Shown here piece after piece: positions 36,141-43,391 of a stretch of 50,240 nucleotides of DNA (positions are counted from its first letter, which is position 1; each line of letters starts with the position of its first letter). The translations under genes and the position numbers were made by a program. The notes beneath the pieces are model-generated. The model was not told the DNA's origin. It ran no database searches and saw only the letters and a list, made by a program, of their open reading frames with translations. Origin of the DNA: an uncultured Pelagibacteraceae bacterium. GTDB lineage: Bacteria > Pseudomonadota > Alphaproteobacteria > Pelagibacterales > Pelagibacteraceae. The DNA is taken from NCBI GenBank assembly GCA_902601545.1, contig CACKNR010000008.1, positions 1-50,240 on the forward strand, in the 5' to 3' direction.

Positions 36141-37229
36141 ATGAGTAATAAAAAAATAGGAATTTTAACTAGTGGCGGAGATTGTGGGGGTCTTAACGCT
36201 GCGATAAGATCAATTTTTTATAGAGCAAAAAATAAATATAAAATGGACGTATACGGCATAAGAGATGGTACTGCTGGTCTAATCAAACGTCCAGTAGATG
36301 TTATGCAACTAACTCATAAAACTTTTGGAGGATACTTATTAAGACAAGGAGGAACTTTCTTAGGATCTACTAATAAAGGTAATCCTTTTAAAATTCCTAC
36401 AAGTAACGGTAAACACGTCGATAAATCAAAAGAAATTATTGAGGGATATCATTCAATGAGTCTTGATGGTTTAATAATTATTGGCGGGGACGGAAGTATG
36501 CAAATTTTAAAAAAATTAGCCAAAGAAGGTAATATGAAAATAGTCGCTATTCCAAAAACAATAGATAATGATGTAGGAGCAACAGAAAGTTCTATAGGCT
36601 TTCATACAGCAGTAGATGTTGCAACCCAGGCATTGGATAATTTACAATCTACTGCAGCTAGTCATAGAAGATCTATGATACTTGAAGTGATGGGCCGTGA
36701 TGCAGGACACATCGCACTCAATGCGGGTATAGCAGGAGGCGCAGATATTATTTTAATACCGGAAATAAAGTATTCAATACACGGAATTATTAATAAACTT
36801 AATTCTATGAAAAAAAATGATATTCAACATTCATTAATCGTAGTTGCTGAAGCGGTTAAAAAAGAGGATGGCTCAAAAGTGGTTCATAAATATATGGATG
36901 GCGAACAAAGACTTGGCGGCATTGGAGATTATATAGCTCAGGAATTGATGAAAAAAACAGATGTTGAATGCAGAGTAACATCACTTGGTCATGTTCAAAG
37001 AGGAGCTCCTCCAACAGCGAGTGACAGGATATTAGCTAGTGCTTTCGGAGTTTACGCTGTAGATTTGCTAAATCAAAAAAAATTTGATCGAATGGTTGCA
37101 TGGAGAGATAGAAAAGTTGTAGATGTACCTATCGATGAAGGTATCAAAACATATAAAAATGTTGAAAGAAAAGACTCTTTAGTCGAGACAGCACTTTCGC
37201 TTGGAATTTATTTAGGAGATGACATTTAA
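36141..37229 (+). CDS. 6-phosphofructokinase (ATP- or PPi-type unresolved)
   Basis: Phosphorylates fructose-6-phosphate. 362 aa with GILTSGGDCGGLNAAI, IIIGGDGSM (115-119), IPKTIDNDVGATE (Asp142 catalytic), EVMGRDAGHIAL and LGHVQRGAPPTASDR. At the two positions that usually separate donors it has Gly118 (equivalent to E. coli Gly104, ATP-like) but Lys139 (equivalent to Lys124, PPi-like). This mixed signature occurs in PFK groups that are mostly ATP-dependent, so ATP is my guess. It is coupled to the following hydratase gene by a 1-base overlap. Confidence 0.92.
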   Translation: MSNKKIGILTSGGDCGGLNAAIRSIFYRAKNKYKMDVYGIRDGTAGLIKRPVDVMQLTHKTFGGYLLRQGGTFLGSTNKGNPFKIPTSNGKHVDKSKEIIEGYHSMSLDGLIIIGGDGSMQILKKLAKEGNMKIVAIPKTIDNDVGATESSIGFHTAVDVATQALDNLQSTAASHRRSMILEVMGRDAGHIALNAGIAGGADIILIPEIKYSIHGIINKLNSMKKNDIQHSLIVVAEAVKKEDGSKVVHKYMDGEQRLGGIGDYIAQELMKKTDVECRVTSLGHVQRGAPPTASDRILASAFGVYAVDLLNQKKFDRMVAWRDRKVVDVPIDEGIKTYKNVERKDSLVETALSLGIYLGDDI

Positions 37230-38005
37230 TGAAAGATAAAAATTCAAATTTAGTAGCTAACAGACTTGTAAAAGCTTTTCTAAAAAACAAAACTATAAAC
37301 CCAATTTCAAGTAGATACACAAAAAAGATATCGAATGCTCAAAAATTTAGAAAATTATGTGAGAGCAAAATTAAAAAACCTATTGTTGGATTTAAAGCTG
37401 GAGGAACGGGAATACCTGTTATAAAAAAACTTAAAGAAAAAGAACCTTTTTACGCATCAGTCTATAAGCACAACGTACTTAAAAATAATAAATCTGTTAG
37501 AATAAATAAATATACTTTAGGTATTGAACTTGAAGTTTGTTATCTTCTTAAAAAAAGTTTTTTTGACTTTAAAAAAAAGATATCAAAAAACAATATGAAA
37601 AAATTCATCAATTATATTGCACCATGCATTGAAGTAGTAGGTTATAGGCAAAAAAAAAAGGGCATAAAGAGCTTTGGAGACCTATGTTCTGATTTTGGTG
37701 GAAATATTAAATTTATAATTGGTCCCAAAAAGAAATTTAGAAACAATAATGTCAAAAACTTAAAAACTAATATTTCTAATTCAAAGTTTAAACAATCTGT
37801 GAATGGAAATACCAATACTGTTTATGTAAACCCAATGAATTCTTTATTATTTGTTTTAAAAAAACTTCAGAGAGATAAAGTCAAACATTATAAGGATTTT
37901 TATGTTTTCACTGGCTCATCAGTAGGAGTTGTTCCAATACTTAGTAAAGGTATCTATAAAGGTAAAATTGAAAAATTGGGATCAGTTAAAACTAAAATTA
38001 ATTAG
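37229..38005 (+). CDS. 2-keto-4-pentenoate hydratase/FAH-superfamily protein
   Basis: A 258-aa, very lysine-rich member of the MhpD/fumarylacetoacetase fold group. Recognisable blocks: GFKAGGTG (family GYKVGLT), EPFYASVYK, GIELEVCYLL with metal ligands Glu100 and Glu102, APCIEVVGYR with Glu135, CSDFGGNIKFIIGP, MNSLLFVLKKL and FTGSSVGVVP. The metal site is complete, so activity on a 2-oxo acid is plausible, but the substrate is unknown. Coupling to phosphofructokinase is odd for an aromatic-ring-cleavage enzyme. It overlaps an opposing 71-aa gene at its 3' end. Confidence 0.75.
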   Translation: MKDKNSNLVANRLVKAFLKNKTINPISSRYTKKISNAQKFRKLCESKIKKPIVGFKAGGTGIPVIKKLKEKEPFYASVYKHNVLKNNKSVRINKYTLGIELEVCYLLKKSFFDFKKKISKNNMKKFINYIAPCIEVVGYRQKKKGIKSFGDLCSDFGGNIKFIIGPKKKFRNNNVKNLKTNISNSKFKQSVNGNTNTVYVNPMNSLLFVLKKLQRDKVKHYKDFYVFTGSSVGVVPILSKGIYKGKIEKLGSVKTKIN

Positions 38006-38213
38006 ACAGTAAGTAGCCACCAACTACTAAAATAATAATTCCTGAGATAAGCTTTATACTTTTTAGCATTGACTGTTTTTTTTCACTTTGAAATTTTCTT
38101 TTGGAGAGGAAATAGATATTTGTTTCAGTTTTATTTCTGAATTTAGGTCTTAAAGGCGAGGGAATTGTTTTATTTTCAATATTTTTAAATTTTTTAGGAT
38201 TAATTTGTAACAT
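37998..38213 (-). CDS. 71-aa tail-anchored membrane protein, hypothetical
   Basis: A strongly basic N-terminal two-thirds (KFRNKTETN, SKRKFQSEKKQ) is followed by a C-terminal hydrophobic helix (about 51-69, LISGIIILVVGGYLLSN), the layout of a tail-anchored protein. It fills most of the gap between the hydratase and the iron operon and overlaps the former by 8 bp. AGAGG lies almost against the ATG, too close for a good ribosome-binding site, so the start may be wrong. No family recognised. Confidence 0.5.
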   Translation of the reverse strand: MLQINPKKFKNIENKTIPSPLRPKFRNKTETNIYFLSKRKFQSEKKQSMLKSIKLISGIIILVVGGYLLSN

Positions 38214-38279
38214 ACCTCTATTAACTCTATTTTTCTAAAGTTATCAACAGATTATACCATCTATAAGTGCGGCAATTAT

Positions 38280-38298
38280 GCTAATGATAATCATTCTC
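38280..38298 (+). promoter_or_regulatory. Fur box 1 upstream of the iron transporter
   Basis: This 19-mer matches the classical Fur consensus GATAATGATAATCATTATC at 17 of 19 positions (one mismatch in each half, keeping symmetry of the core AATGATAATCATT). It lies 43 bp before the fbpA-type start codon. Binding of Fe-loaded Fur here would repress iron uptake. Confidence 0.85.
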
Positions 38299-38306
38299 AT
38301 GTTATT

Positions 38307-38325
38307 GTAAATGATAATCATTATC
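38307..38325 (+). promoter_or_regulatory. Fur box 2 upstream of the iron transporter
   Basis: A second 17-of-19 match to the Fur consensus, with the right half ATCATTATC perfect. Its centre is 27 bp from the centre of box 1, so two Fur dimers could bind side by side. It ends 3 bases before the AAAGGA ribosome-binding site, so it overlaps the leader or start of transcription. Confidence 0.85.
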
Positions 38326-38340
38326 AACAAAGGAAAAAAA

Positions 38341-39360
38341 ATGAAAAAAACAATATTAATCAGCTATCTATTTTTAGTTGCATTTGCAGGAAGCCTATAT
38401 GCAACTGAAGTAAATATATTTAGCGCAAGGCATTATGACTCTGATGTTCAACTTTATGAAAAGTTTACAGCTAAAACAGGGATTAAAGTAAACATTGTAT
38501 CAGGAAAATCAGGTGCTTTAGAAAAAAGGATAATTGAAGAGGGAGCTGATAGCCAAGCAGATCTTTATATTACAGCAGACGCTGGAAGACTTGGTGCTTT
38601 TGAAGCTCATCTTCAAGGGGGGCTTACTAGTGCAACTATTAAATCTGCAGTGCCAAGTAACTTTAGAACATCAAAATGGACCGGTATAGCCAAGAGAGCA
38701 AGAATCGTATATTTTTCTCCAGAAAGAGTAAGTGGCGCAGAATTAGCTGGTTTAACTTATGAAAGTTTAGCTGATCCTAAATGGAAAGGCAGATTAGTAA
38801 TTAGAGCTTCAAACAATATTTACAATCAATCACTTGTAGCCTCATTAATTAAAAATAATGGAAAAGGTAAAACAGCTGATTGGTCTAAAGGTATGGTTTC
38901 AAATATGGCCAGATCTCCAAAGGGAAATGATAGAGCTCAGATACTTGCTGTTGCAGCAGGAGAAGCTGACATAGCAGTAGCTAACACTTATTACTTAGCA
39001 CTTATGCTTTCTGGAAAAAAAGGGCCAGAACAGCAAGCTGCTGCTAAAAAAGTAAAACCTTTCTTTCCTAATCAAGATGGAAGAGGAACTCATATGAATA
39101 TTAGCGGTGCAGGACTTGTAAAAGGAGCTCCGAATAAAGCTAATGCAATTAAGCTTGTTGAGTTCTTATTAAGTGAAGAAGCTCAAAATCATATTGTAAA
39201 CAATACTTTTGAGTATCCAATGATAAAAGGTGTGTCTCCACATCCACTTGTTGTAAATATGGGATTAGATTTTAAACAAGATTTAAAAACAAAAGTTGTT
39301 AATTACGGAAAAAGACAAGCAGATGCTTTAGAAGTAATGACAGCAGCAGGTTGGAAGTAG
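38341..39360 (+). CDS. Iron(III) ABC transporter, periplasmic binding protein (FbpA/FutA type)
   Basis: Binds ferric iron in the periplasm. The signal peptide MKKTILISYLFLVAFAGSLYA is cleaved before TEVNIFS. The mature chain has ARHYDSDVQLYEKFTAKTG, GKSGALEKRI, DLYITADAGRLG, the YNQSLVAS segment and NTYYLALML, whose tandem tyrosines match the iron-binding Tyr pair of the family. I start at the ATG at 38341, 6 bases after AAAGGA. The upstream in-frame ATG at 38311 lies inside Fur box 2 and would spoil the signal peptide. The next gene is 10 bp away. Confidence 0.93.
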   Translation: MKKTILISYLFLVAFAGSLYATEVNIFSARHYDSDVQLYEKFTAKTGIKVNIVSGKSGALEKRIIEEGADSQADLYITADAGRLGAFEAHLQGGLTSATIKSAVPSNFRTSKWTGIAKRARIVYFSPERVSGAELAGLTYESLADPKWKGRLVIRASNNIYNQSLVASLIKNNGKGKTADWSKGMVSNMARSPKGNDRAQILAVAAGEADIAVANTYYLALMLSGKKGPEQQAAAKKVKPFFPNQDGRGTHMNISGAGLVKGAPNKANAIKLVEFLLSEEAQNHIVNNTFEYPMIKGVSPHPLVVNMGLDFKQDLKTKVVNYGKRQADALEVMTAAGWK

Positions 39361-39370
39361 TTATTAATTA

Positions 39371-40987
39371 ATGACGAAATATAATATATGGTTTTTTGGA
39401 TCACTAATTGTAGCTGCAGTGGTTGCTATGCCTATTGTTACAGTTTTTTTTAGCTTTTTTAACGAAACAAGTAATTATTTCTATATTTTAAAAGAAACTT
39501 TTTTGCTTGACTATATTTTTAACTCAATAACAATCTTATTATTCGTTATTTTTTTTACTTTTATTCTTGGTATTTTTTCTGCATACTTCGTATCTTTTTA
39601 TGATTTTCCTTTATCCAACTTTTTTAGTTGGGCACTGATTTTATCATTCGCAGTTCCAGGTTATATTTATGCATTTTCAATAATTGCTTTTTTTGAAAAT
39701 TATGGCACAGCTTTTTCATTATTAACATTTCTATTTGGTGAAAATAATTATAATCCTGTTATTCCAAAAATAGATGGATTAATTGGAGCTATAATATCTA
39801 TATCGTTTTCTTTGTTTCCATATGTTTATGTATTGACGAGAGCATCATTTTATTATCAATCGAATAATTATATTGAAGTAGGAAAAAATCTTGGCCTTTC
39901 ATCAAAGGAAACTTTTTTAAGAATAGTTTTGCCTTCAGCAAGACCGGCAATCATTGCAGGTTTAGCTTTAGTATCAATGGAATGTTTGTCAGATTTTGGA
40001 ACTGTATCATTTTTTAGTGTGAATACATTAACTACTGGAATTTACAATTCGTGGCTGTCTTTTGATGATTTAAATACGGCCAATCAGATATCTTTTATAT
40101 TACTTATTTTTATCCTCTTGCTTTTTTCAATAGAAATTTACTCAAGACAAGAGGCAAAATACCATCAACCAGGTCGGGGTTTTAAGTCAATTACTAAAAT
40201 TAAATTAAATGGAAAAAAGTCTATAATTCCAGTTGCTATCTGTTCTTTGATCTTTTTATTAAGTTTTATTTTTCCAGTTTCTCAAATGATTTATTGGACA
40301 GTGAAATTTCCAAAATATATTCAGGACATTGATATATTTAAAATTAATTTAAATACTTTGATTTTAGTGGGATTAGCTAGTGCTTTAATTGTAATTATTT
40401 CTCTCTTTATAAATTATGGAAGCAGAATATCAAAAAGCAAAATCCTAAATTACCTTACAACTTTTTCCATTTCTGGGTATGCAATACCAGGCGTTATTCT
40501 AGCAGTTGCTTTTATAACTTTCTTCTCAAATTTAAGTGATTTTTTTACACATAATTTTAATTTTAAAAGCTCAAAAAGTTTATTTATTGGATCTATTTTT
40601 GGATTATTATTGGCATATTTTATAAGATTTTTTTCTTTATCTTTTAACGGAATAAAATCAAGTTATGAAAAAATTAATAATTCCATTGATGAAAGCGCTT
40701 ATCTTCTTGGTTATTCTAAGATAAATACATTTTTAAAAATCCATATCCCATATTTAAGCACAAATATAATTTTGATAATTTTATTAATTTCTCTTGAGGT
40801 AATTAAAGAATTACCTATGACAATGATTTTAAGACCTTTTAATTTCGAAACATTTGCTACTCAGGCTTATATATATGCCTCCCAAGATTTACTTGAAGCG
40901 GCGGCGTTACCATCTCTTTTTTTAATATTTTGGTCAACAATTTTGATACTTCTATCATCTAGATATATACTTTCAAAAAAAAATTAA
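39371..40987 (+). CDS. Iron(III) ABC transporter permease (FbpB/FutB type, fused double domain)
   Basis: A 538-aa inner-membrane protein with about twelve helices made of two permease units. Each carries its own EAA loop: YIEVGKNLGLSSKET...RIVLP in the first half and DESAYLLGYSKINTFLKIHIP in the second. A two-in-one permease is standard for ferric iron systems. It stands between the binding protein and ATPase genes. Confidence 0.92.
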   Translation: MTKYNIWFFGSLIVAAVVAMPIVTVFFSFFNETSNYFYILKETFLLDYIFNSITILLFVIFFTFILGIFSAYFVSFYDFPLSNFFSWALILSFAVPGYIYAFSIIAFFENYGTAFSLLTFLFGENNYNPVIPKIDGLIGAIISISFSLFPYVYVLTRASFYYQSNNYIEVGKNLGLSSKETFLRIVLPSARPAIIAGLALVSMECLSDFGTVSFFSVNTLTTGIYNSWLSFDDLNTANQISFILLIFILLLFSIEIYSRQEAKYHQPGRGFKSITKIKLNGKKSIIPVAICSLIFLLSFIFPVSQMIYWTVKFPKYIQDIDIFKINLNTLILVGLASALIVIISLFINYGSRISKSKILNYLTTFSISGYAIPGVILAVAFITFFSNLSDFFTHNFNFKSSKSLFIGSIFGLLLAYFIRFFSLSFNGIKSSYEKINNSIDESAYLLGYSKINTFLKIHIPYLSTNIILIILLISLEVIKELPMTMILRPFNFETFATQAYIYASQDLLEAAALPSLFLIFWSTILILLSSRYILSKKN

Positions 40988-41000
40988 TATAATCAACTAA

Positions 41001-42071
41001 ATGGCCAATAATTTTTTTGAGATTAAGAATGGTAACTTTACTGCAAGCGAAAAAAATAAAGTAAATAATGTTGATCTAGTCATAGAAAAACAAGGAGAGA
41101 TTATTTCTTTGCTCGGCCCTTCTGGAATTGGCAAAACCACTATACTGAGAACGATTGCCGGATTACAGAAACTTAGTGGAGGTAAAATTAAACTTAGAGA
41201 TACTATTTTAGCCTCTGATGAAATTCATATTGAGCCAGAAAAAAGAAATGTGGCTCTTTCTTTCCAAGATAATTCTCTTTTTCCTAATTATAAAGTTATT
41301 GACAATATAAAATTTGGAGAAAAAAGATCTAACGGCCATGTATCTAATATAGATGTTAAAGAAATAATTAAATTATTAAGAATTGAACCAATATTAGAAA
41401 AATATCCTCATCAAATAAGTGCTGGGGAGGCTCAAAGGGTCTCATTAGCTAGATCGTTAATGTCTAAACCTGATTTATTATTGTTAGATGAACCATTCTC
41501 AAATATAGATCAAAGTTTAAAAGAAGAAATACAAGTATCCGTTAAAAAACTTTTAAAAAGAATAAATTTAACTACAATTATTGTAACACATGACTCATAT
41601 GAAGCTTTTTCGATGGCTGATAAATGTGGAATTATTTTAGATCAAGAATTAAAGCAGTATGATGTCCCTTATAATGTTCACCATGAGCCAAATTCGATTG
41701 ATGTTGCTAATTTTTTAAATAAAGGCATTTTTATCGATGTTCAGGTCGTAGACAGTGAGTGTGCGGTGCATAGGTTAAAACATGATGAGCTTGGCGAAAT
41801 CAGGGGAAAATTATCAAACAGTTTTCCTTCGGGATCGATGGTGAAATTGCTTTTGCAACCTGAAGATTTAATTCATGATGATCAAAGTAAATTAAAATTA
41901 GAAGTAGTAGACAGAAAATTTAGGGGAACTAATTTTATATACACTCTTAAAACAAAAAAAGGGGAGCATTTACCTGTATTTGTTCATTCCCATCATATTC
42001 ACCAACACGAAAAATCCGAACAATTCGGAGTAAAGTCTCCGATTTATATTGACCACTTAGTATGTTTTTAA
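41001..42071 (+). CDS. Iron(III) ABC transporter ATP-binding protein (FbpC type)
   Basis: A 356-aa ATPase. Walker A LLGPSGIGKTT, Q-loop SFQDNSLFPNY, Walker B LLLLDEPFSNID, H-loop VTHDSYEAF, then a C-terminal regulatory extension (KLLLQPEDL). The signature reads ISAGEAQR rather than LSGGQQQR: Ser and the second Gly are kept, while Leu, the first Gly and Gln are changed. As the subunit should homodimerise, both ATP sites would have this variant. It ends 19 bp before tRNA-Arg. Confidence 0.92.
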   Translation: MANNFFEIKNGNFTASEKNKVNNVDLVIEKQGEIISLLGPSGIGKTTILRTIAGLQKLSGGKIKLRDTILASDEIHIEPEKRNVALSFQDNSLFPNYKVIDNIKFGEKRSNGHVSNIDVKEIIKLLRIEPILEKYPHQISAGEAQRVSLARSLMSKPDLLLLDEPFSNIDQSLKEEIQVSVKKLLKRINLTTIIVTHDSYEAFSMADKCGIILDQELKQYDVPYNVHHEPNSIDVANFLNKGIFIDVQVVDSECAVHRLKHDELGEIRGKLSNSFPSGSMVKLLLQPEDLIHDDQSKLKLEVVDRKFRGTNFIYTLKTKKGEHLPVFVHSHHIHQHEKSEQFGVKSPIYIDHLVCF

Positions 42072-42090
42072 GTAAATATAATAATATTTG

Positions 42091-42167
42091 GCGCCCTTAG
42101 CTCAGCTGGATAGAGCATCGGTTTTCTAAACCGAGGGTCGTAGGTTCGAATCCTTCAGGGCGCGCCA
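42091..42167 (+). tRNA. tRNA-Arg (anticodon TCT)
   Basis: A full cloverleaf of 77 bases with encoded CCA. Acceptor GCGCCCT pairs perfectly with AGGGCGC. The D arm is GCTC/GAGC. The anticodon stem TCGGT/ACCGA holds loop TTTCTAA (anticodon TCT, reading AGA/AGG). The T arm carries TTCGAAT. AGA is the dominant Arg codon in the surrounding genes, so this should be a major tRNA. Confidence 0.97.
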
Positions 42168-42189
42168 ATTCTTAAAGTGAACATTCACA

Positions 42190-43239
42190 ATGATTAAAAT
42201 CAATTTTAAAAAGAAATTCGAAGAATTTTGTAAATCAAAAAAATATGAGAGAAATGAAAAGCAAATTGAAATAGTCAATTCATTGGAGAAATTCATTAGA
42301 AGTAAAACAAAATCCTTCCTTTTTTTTAAAAATAGAAACTTTAAATCTTGTTTTTATCTACATGGTAACGTCGGTGTTGGCAAAACAATGATACTTAATT
42401 TTGCCTACGACATGGCAAAAGTAAAAAAAATGAAAAGTCATTTTAATGAATTTATGATTAAATTTCATGATTTTAGACACGAAAAAAAAGACGAAAAATC
42501 AATTCTTCAATTTGTAAAAGAGCTAAAAGATAAATATGAATTGATCTATTTAGATGAATTTCAGGTAACTAATATCGTAGATGCAATGATATTAGGTAAA
42601 TTATTTGAGACAATTTTTTTAGAAGAAATTAAAGTTATAATTTCAACTAACATAAGAGTCAGTAAACTTTATAAGGACGGATTACAAAGAGATCAATTTT
42701 TACCTTTTATCAGTATAATTGAGAAAAATTCAATACAAACAGAATTGCTTTTAGATGATGATTATAGAATTCAAAAAAAAGATAAAAACCAAAAAATTTT
42801 TTATCCTATAGACGAAAAAACCTTGTTTAATATCAATCAAAATTTTAGAGTTTTAACGAGAAATCTCAAAAAAGAGGAAAAATCAATTAATACAAAAGGA
42901 AGGAAATTTAAAATTGATAATTATTATGAAGGTGTTACCAGATTTAATTTTAAAGAATTGTGTGATGAGAATTTAGGAGCTGAAGATTATTTAAATTTAG
43001 CTAATATTTGTAGTCATATTTTTATAGAAGAGATTCCTAATTTCGATGAATATAATTCTAATCAACAATTAAGATTTATTACTTTAATAGATATTTTGTA
43101 TGATAAAAAAATTAGCTTAACTTTATCTATGGATTCAGAACTTGGAAAAATTAGTTCTTCAAGAAGACATTTTGAAACATTCAAAAGAACAGTTAGTAGA
43201 CTTAACGAAATGACTGCATCAAAAAATTCTTTATTTTAG
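42190..43239 (+). CDS. zapE: ZapE/AFG1-like cell-division ATPase
   Basis: A 349-aa AFG1-family P-loop ATPase. Walker A GNVGVGKT (59-66), IKFHDFRHEKK, Walker B LIYLDEFQVTNIVDAMIL, ISTNIRVSKLYKDGLQRDQFLPFI and a C-terminal SSRRHFETFKRTVSRL are typical. Bacterial ZapE interacts with the Z ring; mitochondrial AFG1/LACE1 aids turnover of respiratory subunits. It starts 22 bp after the tRNA. Confidence 0.92.
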   Translation: MIKINFKKKFEEFCKSKKYERNEKQIEIVNSLEKFIRSKTKSFLFFKNRNFKSCFYLHGNVGVGKTMILNFAYDMAKVKKMKSHFNEFMIKFHDFRHEKKDEKSILQFVKELKDKYELIYLDEFQVTNIVDAMILGKLFETIFLEEIKVIISTNIRVSKLYKDGLQRDQFLPFISIIEKNSIQTELLLDDDYRIQKKDKNQKIFYPIDEKTLFNINQNFRVLTRNLKKEEKSINTKGRKFKIDNYYEGVTRFNFKELCDENLGAEDYLNLANICSHIFIEEIPNFDEYNSNQQLRFITLIDILYDKKISLTLSMDSELGKISSSRRHFETFKRTVSRLNEMTASKNSLF

Positions 43240-43303
43240 GTTGTAAATGTAGGTATCTAGTAAATAACTGGCATTAAACTTCTATATATGGACGATCATT
43301 AAA

Positions 43304-43373
43304 TTGAAGTAAGAATAAAATAAATTATATTAATCTCGTTTTGAATTCATAATTCAAAAATATTGTTAACAAT
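43304..43373 (+). promoter_or_regulatory. Probable aap promoter with two palindromic operator candidates
   Basis: TTGAAG (43304-43309), a 16-base spacer and TATATT (43326-43331) form a plausible sigma-70 promoter. Just downstream is a perfect inverted repeat with 9-base arms TTTTGAATT and a 3-base loop (43339-43359), then the 12-base palindrome ATTGTTAACAAT (43362-43373). Both would lie in the leader, before the AGGA ribosome-binding site. A repressor or nitrogen regulator could bind there. The arrangement is visible; its regulatory role is inferred. Confidence 0.5.
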
Positions 43374-43391
43374 AAAAAAAGGAAATCTTAA

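Noticed and set aside
38241..38249. TTATCAACA, similar to a DnaA box (TTATCCACA)
   Set aside because: A single one-mismatch site with no cluster and no origin-type genes nearby.
38311..38340. Upstream in-frame ATG of the iron-binding protein
   Set aside because: It lies inside Fur box 2 and adds charged residues before an otherwise perfect signal peptide; the ATG at 38341 has a good ribosome-binding site.
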